Shown here: one piece after another, positions 17,095 through 25,905 of the stretch
Position numbering within the stretch: position 1 is the stretch's first letter
Layout: each line of letters begins with the position of its first letter
NCBI RefSeq assembly: GCF_001955535.1
Contig: NZ_MPVN01000004.1
Coordinates: 124,001 to 188,000, forward strand
Direction of reading: 5' to 3'
DNA from: Paenibacillus sp. FSL H7-0326
Lineage (GTDB): Bacteria > Bacillota > Bacilli > Paenibacillales > Paenibacillaceae
DNA length: 64,000 bases
Made by a program: the position numbers and the translations under genes
The notes under the pieces: model-generated
What the model was told of the DNA's origin: nothing
The model's input: only the letters and a program-made list of their open reading frames with translations
Database searches by the model: none

Positions 17095-17712
17095 TTATTT
17101 TTTGAAAATGCCAAATGCTCGTCCCACAGGCAGGAAGGTCCGTCCAAAGTGCGTATTAAGCACAGCAGCGCCCGCTCCATACAAGGATAGAAGTCCGATA
17201 CCCATCTCTGCATAGGCTGCCAGCGTGTGGAAGACGTGAGGAGCAATGCCGAAGGCATCCAGCGTCAAGCCGAGGAAGAGCAGATCGATCAGTACGAAAA
17301 TAAAGAACAGCACTTTATGTGTCTCCATAGCTCCAATAGTCATAAATACGCTGAAGATCAAATAGCCGGCAAAAGCAAAGCCCAGTTGTCTGCCATCTGC
17401 TGCACCTGCAAGCTCCTCCCCGAACACGCCCATGTTCGTCAGCCAGCTGGCAGCTGTAGCAAACCAGAAGAAGGCATAAGCTCCAAAGGCGGTCATGCCG
17501 AAGGTGTTATTGTGCTTGGCGTCCAGCATGCTTGCGAACAATTGAGCGAAGGCTCCTAGAAAAATAGCCCATGGGATAACCAGGCTGAGGCCCTCGGTCA
17601 AGCCCAGCTTCTGCGAAGAAGCAACCAGTGTAACAATAGCCAGGCCGAATAGGCCGATACCGCTCGGATCAGCCGTTACAATCTTAACTTGAGTCGATGA
17701 TGCATTTGACAT
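17095..17712 (-). CDS. GPR1/FUN34/YaaH (SatP-like) acetate transporter family protein
   Basis: This 205-residue membrane protein with six predicted helices matches the acetate/succinate transporter family. The N-terminal family motif NPAPLGL-x-GF is replaced by DPSGIGLFGLA, and helix 3 region HNNTFGMTAFGAYAFFW matches the GxTxFGxYGxFW pattern. Length is typical. GGAGG lies 14 bases before the ATG, an unusually long spacing. It likely moves acetate or a small carboxylate across the membrane. It is monocistronic between a terminator and a 124-base gap. Confidence 0.87.
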   Translation of the reverse strand: MSNASSTQVKIVTADPSGIGLFGLAIVTLVASSQKLGLTEGLSLVIPWAIFLGAFAQLFASMLDAKHNNTFGMTAFGAYAFFWFATAASWLTNMGVFGEELAGAADGRQLGFAFAGYLIFSVFMTIGAMETHKVLFFIFVLIDLLFLGLTLDAFGIAPHVFHTLAAYAEMGIGLLSLYGAGAAVLNTHFGRTFLPVGRAFGIFKK

Positions 17713-17836
17713 GTTGTTTGTTAATGCCTCCAGTAATCTAATATAGGTGCATTCATTTCATTAATTTCTGAAAATTATGAAAAAAATCATGCTGAATCAT
17801 TTTAGCGCATCAGGACATTTTAATCTACTACAAATA

Positions 17837-18748
17837 TTACATAAAATCGAAGAAATACCGGATAAAGTGAAACAGCACCGGCGAAGTGTAGGTTAAGCTG
17901 TCAATTTGACTGAGATAGCCTTTCTTCGGTGCCTCCAGCTTGTCGCCTCCGAGCAGCAGGTCCCGCTTCAGCACGGAGATCGTTAAGCTGCCGAAGAATC
18001 CGCTGAGGCTGATCAGCATACCTGTAATTAGGCCAAACTTCAAATCGAACGGCGTCAGGTGAGGATAGGCAAAATAAGCGGCGGCTGTCGTCACGAGAAA
18101 CGCGCAGGCAAACCCCTCCCACGTTAGATAGGGATTCGAGGTTGGTACGATTTTTCGCTTGCCAAAATAGAGAGACGCTAAATAATGAACGACATCACCC
18201 AGCTGTGTCAGCAGCACGAGATACAAGACGATTCCAGCTCCATACTCGGGCGCAGCGAACTGATAATAGGCCAGGTGACTGAGACCGAACACCATCAGCA
18301 TAAGCCCCCACTGGGTAGAGCTGACGCTGCGTACAAATCCGATCGTGCCTTTGTTAATCAGCCGCGGAAGCGGAAGGAACAGGAACACATACACGGGAAT
18401 AAAAATAATAAACATGCCGTACCAGCCAATGTAAATCCAAAAGAACTGCACCGGAATTGACAAATAGGCCCACAGAAACAGTCGGCGGTCTGCCTTCCTC
18501 GTCTTGATCATAGAGAAGTATTCCCGCAGGGAGAAGAAACATAGTACCATAAGCGATAAGAGCGAAACTGCCGGAGTGAACAGGGTAGCCAGACAGAAGA
18601 TGAAGAACATGCCCCACCAGGTCTTGATCCGCTGGCCGATTGCCTTGTAGTCCTTGTCAGGCTGAACCCTGCCGATGATATGATAGATAATATGGATTGC
18701 AACTAACAACGTAAGAGTAACGATAAGCGTAGGTAAAGAACTGCTCAA
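17837..18748 (-). CDS. CdsA-like phosphatidate cytidylyltransferase family membrane protein (start uncertain)
   Basis: This polytopic protein has about eight helices; its last 80 residues resemble the CDP-diglyceride synthase family, with SVLKRDLLLGGDKLEAPKKG then QIDSLTYTSP. The canonical signature has K-R-x4-K-D and H-GG-x2-DR-x-D; here the KRD and the final Asp-Ser remain but the HGG and DR parts are changed, so catalytic identity is uncertain. It would make a CDP-activated lipid at the membrane. The frame is open to 18844, but the extra 32 residues have no binding site. TTG at 18748 is a weak choice. It is divergent from the hydrolase gene at 18893. Confidence 0.7.
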   Translation of the reverse strand: MSSSLPTLIVTLTLLVAIHIIYHIIGRVQPDKDYKAIGQRIKTWWGMFFIFCLATLFTPAVSLLSLMVLCFFSLREYFSMIKTRKADRRLFLWAYLSIPVQFFWIYIGWYGMFIIFIPVYVFLFLPLPRLINKGTIGFVRSVSSTQWGLMLMVFGLSHLAYYQFAAPEYGAGIVLYLVLLTQLGDVVHYLASLYFGKRKIVPTSNPYLTWEGFACAFLVTTAAAYFAYPHLTPFDLKFGLITGMLISLSGFFGSLTISVLKRDLLLGGDKLEAPKKGYLSQIDSLTYTSPVLFHFIRYFFDFM

Positions 18749-18892
18749 TGTGATGTCACCAACTTCTTCAAATTCTCGGCTATAATGAATGAAAACTACG
18801 GATAGAAGACCTTGATTATTCGAAAATTCCACCATTAGGATCATATGTTATTATGAAGGAATAGGTCAATCTTGATAAGGGGAAATTTCAAA

Positions 18893-19438
18893 ATGGAAGC
18901 TTCACGCTCAGTTTATATATTGCTTACGAATACAGGGACGCTCTTTACGAAGATGATCCAGAGCTATACAAGGGCTCCCTATAATCATGCCTCCATTTCA
19001 TTTGATCGGGAACTCTCCGAGCTGTACAGCTTCGGCAGAAAGCATCCGAATAATCCGCTGAATGGCGGATTCGTCAAGGAGGATATCAAGACGGGTACGT
19101 TCAGCAAATATCCTGGTACGACATGCGTTCTGTATGAGCTGAGGGTCACCGACCGGGAAGTAGTGAAGATGAAGAGAGTGCTGCAGATCTTTATTCGCAG
19201 TCATCGTAAATATATTTACAATATCCTCGGTGTGATTGGCATTACGTTAAAAGAGCCAGTTGAGTTCAGCAACTCTTACTTCTGCTCCCAGTTTGTCGCT
19301 GAAATCTTACAGCGGTCCGGAATCAAGCTGTGGAATAAGCTGCCTGCACTAGTGACACCGGATGATTTTCGCCAGTGTGACCGGCTGAAGCTGATCTATG
19401 AGGGCAAGCTGAGCGAGTACGAACCTGATCATGGATAA
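18893..19438 (+). CDS. Permuted papain-like (YiiX/NlpC-P60 superfamily) hydrolase
   Basis: This 181-residue protein has the hallmarks of the circularly permuted papain-like fold. An early His in APYNHASISFD (about residue 34) is followed by a late Cys in SNSYFCSQFVAEIL (about residue 133), the reverse of the usual order. Such proteins cleave amide bonds in peptidoglycan, lipids or peptides. There is no signal peptide, so it acts inside or exits by another route. The start is ATG at 18893 after AAGGGGAAA; the frame opens at 18872 but without a site. No terminator is evident before the next gene at 19526. Confidence 0.83.
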   Translation: MEASRSVYILLTNTGTLFTKMIQSYTRAPYNHASISFDRELSELYSFGRKHPNNPLNGGFVKEDIKTGTFSKYPGTTCVLYELRVTDREVVKMKRVLQIFIRSHRKYIYNILGVIGITLKEPVEFSNSYFCSQFVAEILQRSGIKLWNKLPALVTPDDFRQCDRLKLIYEGKLSEYEPDHG

Positions 19439-19525
19439 AATCTAGCAAAATATCTTTATCCTCGCGGACACCGGCTGCATATGCTATAGAAACTTACAGC
19501 ACTCAGGAGAAAGCAGGGATGTACT

Positions 19526-19990
19526 GTGCCCGCCAAGCGACAGCAGCAGAAGCGGCTGGAGCGGCGCCAGCTTCCACAGCAGAAGAAGCAGCTGCCACAG
19601 CCGATCAAGCGGAATAACTCCAAAAAGTCCCCGCGGAAGAGGCAGCAGGGCCAGCAAAACCAGGCTAATGAGCAGTCTGAGCAAATCCAGCAGGATATTA
19701 ATGTACAGCTTGCGATATATACATGGCTGCAGGCAATCGGCACGAACATCACAGCGATTGGACAGACCAAGATCCTGTCGAGAAGCACGGAGGTACAAGA
19801 CGAGGGACAGAACCTGGTGGTTATAGGAAACATTATTCAGTCCATCGCCAATGCAGTCCAAACCGAGCTTACCTTGCAGCAAACCCCCTTTGTCACGAAC
19901 AAGAGCGCCAACAACTGGAATGCCTTCGGCAGCCTGCTGCAATCCATTGGGAATTCAATTCAGGCGATCGCGACAGAAGCATCGGACTAA
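19526..19990 (+). CDS. Small protein with Lys/Gln-rich head and repeated LQxIGNxI motifs
   Basis: This 154-residue protein begins with a strongly basic, Gln-rich segment (residues 1-45). The second half carries three related stretches: LQAIGTNITAIG, VIGNIIQSIANAV and LQSIGNSIQAIA. These look like amphipathic helical repeats. I recall Bacillales proteins of unknown function with similar GN-x2-Q-x-IG repeats but cannot name the family securely. The start is GTG at 19526 with CAGGG upstream. A strong terminator at 20041-20070 closes the unit. Function is unknown. Confidence 0.75.
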   Translation: MPAKRQQQKRLERRQLPQQKKQLPQPIKRNNSKKSPRKRQQGQQNQANEQSEQIQQDINVQLAIYTWLQAIGTNITAIGQTKILSRSTEVQDEGQNLVVIGNIIQSIANAVQTELTLQQTPFVTNKSANNWNAFGSLLQSIGNSIQAIATEASD

Positions 19991-20040
19991 GAAACTCACA
20001 TCATATTAGGAACAGCGAAGAGCATAGCGAAAGAAGGAAG

Positions 20041-20070
20041 CAGACGGATGATTAGTCCGTCTGTTTTTTT
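20041..20070 (+). terminator. Rho-independent terminator
   Basis: CAGACGGA (20041-20048) pairs with TCCGTCTG (20056-20063), loop of seven bases, followed by seven T. Confidence 0.92.
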
Positions 20071-20082
20071 GCGGGAAAGTTA

Positions 20083-20112
20083 TTGACGCCATATGGTAAA
20101 TAAAGTTAGAAT
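20083..20112 (+). promoter_or_regulatory. Probable sigma-A promoter of the surface arabinanase gene
   Basis: TTGACG (20083-20088) and TAGAAT (20107-20112) are separated by 18 bases, about 160 bases before the ATG at 20276. The long 5' leader is A+T rich and contains a short open frame. Confidence 0.55.
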
Positions 20113-20159
20113 ACAAATGTTAACTCGATTATTTAGTAATTAATATTGTTATTAATTAT

Positions 20160-20279
20160 ATGATAACGGAGGTGAACAGTTCTCCACACGCCGGCTATGG
20201 ATGGTTTAGTCTAATCTTGTCAACAATCCCGCAAGAAATTGAGCGATACAGCTATATTAACGAAGGAGGATATGCATGA
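20160..20279 (+). other. Possible 39-codon leader reading frame overlapping the SLH gene
   Basis: An open frame from ATG at 20160 (or GTG at 20172) runs to a TGA at 20277-20279 that overlaps the ATG of the SLH gene as ATGA. It ends in ERYSYINEGGYA; the final codons encode the ribosome binding site of the next gene. A good binding site for its own start is not evident, although GGAGG at 20168-20172 overlaps its beginning. It could be a chance frame or a coupled leader peptide. Confidence 0.25.
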
Positions 20280-23200
20280 AGAGAATGATGAAGAAAGTTA
20301 CGGCCACGCTTCTCACATTTACGATGCTACTGCCTGGCGCCGCATTCGCTGACTCCAGCCAGAAGGAAGATGTGAGTGGTCATTGGGCGAAGGAGCAACT
20401 CGGCACCTGGATCGACAGCGGTCTGATGCAAGGATATCCGGATGGGTCCTACAAGCCGAACCAGCCGATCACACGGGCTGAACTTGCGACACTGATTAAT
20501 CGTACGTTCAACTTGGTTGAGGTGAACAGCAGCAGTAAGTTCTCCGATCTGTCGGTGCAAGATCCTTTTTATCAAGAGATATTGAAAGCGGTTGCGAACG
20601 GTTATATGAACGGATATGCAGACGGTACAATCAAGCCGGACAGCTATGTTTCCCGTCAAGAAGCGGCGGTGATGCTGACGAAGGCTTATGGACTGCCGCT
20701 GCAATCTGCTCTTGGGTCTTCTGCACTTTCTGATGTGAAAGGGCTTCCAGATTGGAGCCGGTCATATGTTAATACGCTTGTTAATGAGGGCTATGTGAAG
20801 GGCTATACGAACGGCACCTTTAGCCCAGAACGCCAGATCACGAGAGCTGAAGCAGTGACCCTCCTTCAGAACATCTCAGGACAGGTCATCAATAAATCAG
20901 GAACTTACAGCAACATTACATCCCGTAATGTGGTCATTAATCAGCCGGGTGTGACGCTTGAGGATACGACCATTGATGGAAATCTCTATCTGACTCAAGG
21001 GATTGCAGATGGAGATGTGGTGCTTAACAATGTCACTGTCAAAGGTCAGGTTATCGCTAGTGGCGGCGGTGAGAATACAGTGCACCTGCAGGACACTGCC
21101 ATTAATGAGCTGCTGGTGAACAAGCTGAACGGCAATGTTCGCTTACTTGCTACAGGAAGTACGAACATCGACAAGACCTATGTTCTTTCCGGTGCATCTC
21201 TTGAAGAACAGGACTTAACGGGTGCCGGTTTCTTGGATGTCGTACTGCAAGCGGAGCTGCCCCTGAATGCAGTCGTTCGATTGAACGGGGAGTTCGAGCG
21301 GGTTGAAGTGGAGGCAGAGCATCAGCCTACGATTGACCTGATTAAGGGTCTGATCAAGCAGATCATTCTGAATCAACCGGCAGCGCTTCAGGTTGGTGAG
21401 GGAGCGGTCATTGATAAGGTAGAAATCCATGTCGAGGGCTCCATTCAGGTAACAGGAAAAGGGAAAGTGAATTCCAAGGATGACCGTATTGTTCATGATC
21501 GCGGTGACGAAACAACGGGTGGGAATCCGAGCCCGGATCCAAATCCAGGATCGGACTCAAGTGATCCATCGACCCCTACGCCAGAAGAACCGGGTCAGGA
21601 AGCTCCTGCCTTTACGAACGTATCTGTACATGATCCTTCTATCATTAAAGACGAAGATACCTATTATGTATTCGGTTCGCATATTGAAGCTGCCAAATCG
21701 GCTGATTTGATGAACTGGTCTACCTTTACGAACGGCTACACGACTCCAGGTAACAAGTTGTATGGCGATTTGTCCGAGAACCTTGCAGGCTCATTTGCAT
21801 GGGCGGGTGAGAATGACTCAGACAGTAAAGGCGGTTTCTCAGTCTGGGCACCTGATGTGTACTGGAATGAGGACTATATCAATGAGGACGGAACGACAGG
21901 TGCCTACATGATGTATTACAGTGCGTCATCGACGTATATCCGCTCCGCCATTGGTATCGCGGTATCACAAAATATCGAAGGTCCATACACATATGTGGAC
22001 ACGATTGTATACTCTGGATTTACCAAGAACGATGCAAAAGATGCAGACAGTCAGGTTAACAAGAAATGGACGAATACCAACATTCAAGGTCTTGTTGACA
22101 GCGAAGTGCTGGCAGAGCCGAACCCGAATTGGTTCAAGGCGGACGGTGCCTATGATAATTCACAATACCCGAATGCAATCGATGCAACCTTGTTCAAGGA
22201 CGAAGACGGAAGACTGTGGATGACCTACGGTTCCTGGTCAGGCGGTATTTTCCTGCTGGAGCTTGATCCAGAGACAGGCAGAGCGCTCTATCCGGGAGAA
22301 GATGGGAAGACCTCTGATGGACGTATGATCGACCGTTACTTCGGAATCAAAATCGCAGGCGGACATACCAAATCGGGCGAAGGTCCATTCATCGTATATG
22401 ATGAAGCCTCCGGCTACTATTACTTGACCGTTTCCTATGGCTGGCTTGGAGCAAACGGTGGTTATAACATCCGGCAGTTTAGAGCGGAGAGTCCAGAGGG
22501 TCCTTACCTCGATGCAGCTGGAAATGATGCTGTTCTGCCAGCGGGGACGGAGAACGAGAAGATTGGCATTAAGCTTATTGGTAACTTCCTGTTCGAGAGA
22601 GAAATTGGTGAGGCTGGAACAGGAAGCGGTTATGGATATGTATCGGCAGGGCATAATTCGGTCTTCTACGATGAAGAGCTGGATAAGCATTTCTTGTTCT
22701 TCCATACTCGATTCCCGCAAAAAGGGGAGGCACACGAGCTGCGTGTCCATCAAATGTTTATGAACAAGGACGGCTGGCCTGTTGTTGCCCCGCATCGCTA
22801 CTCAGGTGAATCACTTGAAGAGGTGGCAGAAGAAGAAATTGCAGGAGAGTATAAATTCGTCAACCATGGACTTGCCTATTCAGGAGATATTGTCAGCTCT
22901 GTGAATATCGTTCTGAACGAGGATCATACGGTATCCGGCGATGTATATGGAACATGGACTCTTGTTGATGACTACGAAGCGCAAATTACTATTGATGATG
23001 TGACTTATGACGGCGTATTTATATCCCAGTGGGATGAGACGACGAAGCGGGAGACGATGAATTTTACAGCTATCTCTGAAGCCGGCGAAGCGGTATGGGG
23101 AATCCAGCAGCCGGACAAGTCAGATGAGCAGGTCGTTCAGGATGTGCAGCAGGCGCTGACGCTTGGGAATACATCAAATGTGAGCTCTCGTCTGGACCTT

Positions 23201-24661
23201 CCAACAGAAGCGGCACGAAACACAACGATTACATGGGCGACTTCCGATCCAAGTGTAATTACTGCGGAAGGAGAAGTATTCCCTCCTGAGGTAGGTGAAG
23301 AGAATCTGACAGCTGTACTGACGGCTACCATTACCAAAGGTGACGCATCACGCACAAAAGAGTTCAATATTACAGTTACACCGATTGATGTGACGTTTGG
23401 CTTGTCTGCGCAGTATTCCTTTGAAGATAATCTTGCCGCATCGGTTGGCGATTTCGGAGAGGGCACAATCACCGGAAATCGCATTAACAATGAGGGCGGA
23501 GCGATTACTTATGAGGCAGGAGTACAAGGGAAGTCCGCTGTATTTGACGGAAATTCAGGCATCAAGCTGCCCAATGGATTGATCGAAGGAACCGAATACT
23601 CGGTATCCATGTGGCTGAACCCGGAACAGACAACACAATATACAACGGCCTTCTTCGGAGGCTCGGATAAGAGCTGGATCAGCTTCGTTCCCCATGGAGG
23701 CGATGGGAATACGATGCTCTGGTCCGGGGAGAACTGGTACGATGCATCAACAGGCTCCCGAATTCGAACCAATCAATGGCATCACGTAGCTTTCTCCGTC
23801 AATGGCGAATTTGTTAAAGTGTTCGTTAATGGAGAAGAAGCTTACTCCGGCGCAGGATTTCCTCATGTATTTACGACGAGTGAAGGTGTGTTTAGTCTTG
23901 GTGTGAATTTCTGGGATACACCGTTCAAAGGAAAAATAGATGAGCTTAAAATTTACGATGTTGCCATTACAGCGGAAGTTGCTGCGAAGCTTGCTGAAGA
24001 TCTGCCGCCGCGTGAAGAAGGACCTGCAGAGCTGCAAGCGCAGTATTCCTTCGAAGAGAATTTGGCAGACACCGCAGGTAACTTTGAAGCAGGAACCGTG
24101 ATTGGTAACAATATCAATACTCCGGACGGTGGATCCATCACCTATCAAGACGGGGCAGAAGGTAAAGCAGCCGTATTTGATGGCAAGTCGGGCGTAAGAC
24201 TTCCGAATGGCCTTATATCCAGTGACAGCTACTCTGTAACGATGTGGGTATATGCAGATGAGCTGCCAGGCGTGAATACGACCACTTTCTTTGGAGCGCT
24301 GTCGAATGCAAGCTGGCTTAGTCTAAAGCCGGCAGGTCCTGAGGGTAAGTCCATGCTCTGGTCTAATTCCAATGGAGCTTGGTACAATGCGGTAACAGGC
24401 ACTAAGCTTCCATTAAGTGAGTGGACTCATTTGGCCTTCACAGTCGCTGGCGATCAGGTCAAGGTATATGTTAATGGGGAAGAAAAATTCACAGGTTCAG
24501 GCTTCCCGGACATCTTTCTCGACAATACAGGAACCTTCAGTCTGGCTGTGAATTGGTGGGACCCCCCGTTCAAAGGCATGATGGATGAGCTGAGAATATA
24601 TCAAGGTGCCATCAGTGCAGAAGAGGTACAGGAGCTTGCAACAACATCGGCAGTGAACTAA
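20276..24661 (+). CDS. SLH-anchored GH43 arabinanase with two LamG/ConA-like domains
   Basis: This 1461-residue secreted, cell-wall-anchored enzyme probably cuts arabinan (endo-1,5-alpha-arabinanase type). Signal peptide residues 1-25 end AFA. Three SLH domains (about 31-200) bind secondary cell-wall polymer. A beta-repeat region (205-400) and a Pro/Ser/Asp linker (412-445) follow. The GH43 five-blade propeller begins HDPSIIKDED with Asp453, has Asp636 in NAIDATLF, and Glu702 in SGEGPFI; these are the family base, pKa modulator and acid. An arabinanase C-terminal beta domain (855-945), an Ig-like domain (950-1035) and two similar ConA/LamG-like lectin domains (1040-1225 and 1250-1458) complete it. 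GAAGGAGG precedes the ATG. It stands alone between terminators. Confidence 0.93.
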   Translation: MKRMMKKVTATLLTFTMLLPGAAFADSSQKEDVSGHWAKEQLGTWIDSGLMQGYPDGSYKPNQPITRAELATLINRTFNLVEVNSSSKFSDLSVQDPFYQEILKAVANGYMNGYADGTIKPDSYVSRQEAAVMLTKAYGLPLQSALGSSALSDVKGLPDWSRSYVNTLVNEGYVKGYTNGTFSPERQITRAEAVTLLQNISGQVINKSGTYSNITSRNVVINQPGVTLEDTTIDGNLYLTQGIADGDVVLNNVTVKGQVIASGGGENTVHLQDTAINELLVNKLNGNVRLLATGSTNIDKTYVLSGASLEEQDLTGAGFLDVVLQAELPLNAVVRLNGEFERVEVEAEHQPTIDLIKGLIKQIILNQPAALQVGEGAVIDKVEIHVEGSIQVTGKGKVNSKDDRIVHDRGDETTGGNPSPDPNPGSDSSDPSTPTPEEPGQEAPAFTNVSVHDPSIIKDEDTYYVFGSHIEAAKSADLMNWSTFTNGYTTPGNKLYGDLSENLAGSFAWAGENDSDSKGGFSVWAPDVYWNEDYINEDGTTGAYMMYYSASSTYIRSAIGIAVSQNIEGPYTYVDTIVYSGFTKNDAKDADSQVNKKWTNTNIQGLVDSEVLAEPNPNWFKADGAYDNSQYPNAIDATLFKDEDGRLWMTYGSWSGGIFLLELDPETGRALYPGEDGKTSDGRMIDRYFGIKIAGGHTKSGEGPFIVYDEASGYYYLTVSYGWLGANGGYNIRQFRAESPEGPYLDAAGNDAVLPAGTENEKIGIKLIGNFLFEREIGEAGTGSGYGYVSAGHNSVFYDEELDKHFLFFHTRFPQKGEAHELRVHQMFMNKDGWPVVAPHRYSGESLEEVAEEEIAGEYKFVNHGLAYSGDIVSSVNIVLNEDHTVSGDVYGTWTLVDDYEAQITIDDVTYDGVFISQWDETTKRETMNFTAISEAGEAVWGIQQPDKSDEQVVQDVQQALTLGNTSNVSSRLDLPTEAARNTTITWATSDPSVITAEGEVFPPEVGEENLTAVLTATITKGDASRTKEFNITVTPIDVTFGLSAQYSFEDNLAASVGDFGEGTITGNRINNEGGAITYEAGVQGKSAVFDGNSGIKLPNGLIEGTEYSVSMWLNPEQTTQYTTAFFGGSDKSWISFVPHGGDGNTMLWSGENWYDASTGSRIRTNQWHHVAFSVNGEFVKVFVNGEEAYSGAGFPHVFTTSEGVFSLGVNFWDTPFKGKIDELKIYDVAITAEVAAKLAEDLPPREEGPAELQAQYSFEENLADTAGNFEAGTVIGNNINTPDGGSITYQDGAEGKAAVFDGKSGVRLPNGLISSDSYSVTMWVYADELPGVNTTTFFGALSNASWLSLKPAGPEGKSMLWSNSNGAWYNAVTGTKLPLSEWTHLAFTVAGDQVKVYVNGEEKFTGSGFPDIFLDNTGTFSLAVNWWDPPFKGMMDELRIYQGAISAEEVQELATTSAVN
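23397..24650 (+). repeat. Internal duplication of LamG-encoding segment
   Basis: The two C-terminal lectin domains (starting near 23397 and 24030) are clearly homologous. Both begin with a SAQYSFE or QAQYSFE stretch, carry AVFDG-x-SG-x4-PNGLI, and end with a PFKG-x2-DEL-x-IY segment. It is a diverged tandem duplication within one gene. Confidence 0.85.
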
Positions 24662-24694
24662 CACAGCAGGTGGATCAAGCAGGAATAACACAAT

Positions 24695-24732
24695 AAGGGC
24701 AGGCGAACAATAAGTTCGTCTGCCCTTTTTTT
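24695..24732 (+). terminator. Terminator of arabinanase gene
   Basis: AAGGGCAGGCGAAC and GTTCGTCTGCCCTT form a 14-bp stem with one G-U pair and a 5-base loop, followed by a T run. Confidence 0.92.
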
Positions 24733-24852
24733 GGGCTATTCGACGTATGTCATAAATCCTCATATTTAAGAGCTTCTTGGGCAAACATATAAAAATGGAG
24801 TTGTCTGGAAACAGTTCGTCTTGAAGCTCGAACCAACAAAGTTCGACTACAT

Positions 24853-24881
24853 TTGACAAAACTGTGACAGAGGAGTACAAT
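24853..24881 (+). promoter_or_regulatory. Sigma-A promoter of SDR gene
   Basis: TTGACA (24853-24858), 17-base spacer, TACAAT (24876-24881): near-consensus. A small palindrome, AGTTA-G-TAACT at 24889-24899, sits at the expected transcription start and could be a repressor site. Confidence 0.75.
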
Positions 24882-24943
24882 AACAAATAGTTAGTAACTC
24901 ACTTCAATATACTTACTTTTTATATACAAAGGAGTCCTGAATC

Positions 24944-25699
24944 ATGTCTGAATTAAACGGAAAAGTCATCGTCGTTACAGGTGGAGCAAGCGGTATCGGC
25001 AGAGAGGCTTCTTTGCAGTTGTCGGCAAAAGGAGCAACGATTGTTGTAGCTGATTTTAATGAAGAAGGTGCCAAGAAAGTCGTATCCGAGATTGAAGCGC
25101 AGGGCGGTACAGCGGCTGCTTACAAAGTAGACGTGTCCAATGGCGATGAGATCAAAGCGTTGATCGACTTTACAGCTGAGAAATTCGGAACCTTCAGCGG
25201 TATTTTCAATAATGCGGGTATTGGTCTGGTTAAACCGTTCCTTGAAATGGACCCTGCGTCCTATCACCGTGTAATTGATGTCGACCAACACAGCGTATAC
25301 TATGGTATGTACTACGGAGCTAAGAAAATGGTTGAGCTTGGCGTCAAAGGTACCATCGTGAATACAGCTTCCATCTATGGAACCATTGCTGCTGTCGGCA
25401 GCTTCAACTATAACGCAGCTAAAGCGGCTGTTGTGATGATGTCCAAATCTGGTGCACTTGAGCTGGCCGAGCATGGGATCCGTGTGGTGGGTGTTGCTCC
25501 TGGCTTCATTAATACGCCGATTCTTGGGGAAGATGAAGCAGCGAAGAAATTCCTGGCCGAGCAGCATATGCGCGGTGAACTGATTGAGCCGGAAAAAGTA
25601 GCAAGCGCTGTAACCTTCCTGTTTACTGATGCTGCTTCTGCCATTAACGGAACAACGCTTCCAGTGGATGATGGTTTCCTGAGCTTCAAAACAAAATAA
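24944..25699 (+). CDS. Short-chain dehydrogenase/reductase
   Basis: This 251-residue classical SDR has the cofactor motif TGGASGIGR (residues 12-20), NNAG near 90, catalytic Ser in NTASIYG, and Tyr-x3-Lys in YNAAK (about 155-159). Asp in VADFNEEG after beta2 suggests NAD(H) preference. A C-terminal FLTD-type loop and ING-x-T-LPVDDG ending fit the family. AAAGGAG precedes the ATG. It is a single-gene unit, with its own promoter at 24853-24881 and terminator at 25731-25773. The substrate, probably an alcohol or ketone, is unknown. Confidence 0.92.
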   Translation: MSELNGKVIVVTGGASGIGREASLQLSAKGATIVVADFNEEGAKKVVSEIEAQGGTAAAYKVDVSNGDEIKALIDFTAEKFGTFSGIFNNAGIGLVKPFLEMDPASYHRVIDVDQHSVYYGMYYGAKKMVELGVKGTIVNTASIYGTIAAVGSFNYNAAKAAVVMMSKSGALELAEHGIRVVGVAPGFINTPILGEDEAAKKFLAEQHMRGELIEPEKVASAVTFLFTDAASAINGTTLPVDDGFLSFKTK

Positions 25700-25730
25700 T
25701 TGCCGTTTTTGAAAAGCTGACTTGCACACG

Positions 25731-25773
25731 AATCGGTGTATAGACGTTTAAAGCGTTTATGCACCGATTTTTT
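25731..25773 (+). terminator. Terminator of SDR gene
   Basis: AATCGGTGTATAGACG (25731-25746) pairs with CGTTTATGCACCGATT (25754-25769) with minor mismatches, followed by TTTT. Confidence 0.88.
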
Positions 25774-25905
25774 CATATGAGCAGGACACACGAACTAAAT
25801 ATCGATTCAGTCTATTCGTGTTTATATCATTCGTTCGCTATAATCTCTAGAGAAAGCTTCTAATTCCTCTTTTTTCACAGAATATATGAATGGACAGGTG
25901 AGAAG

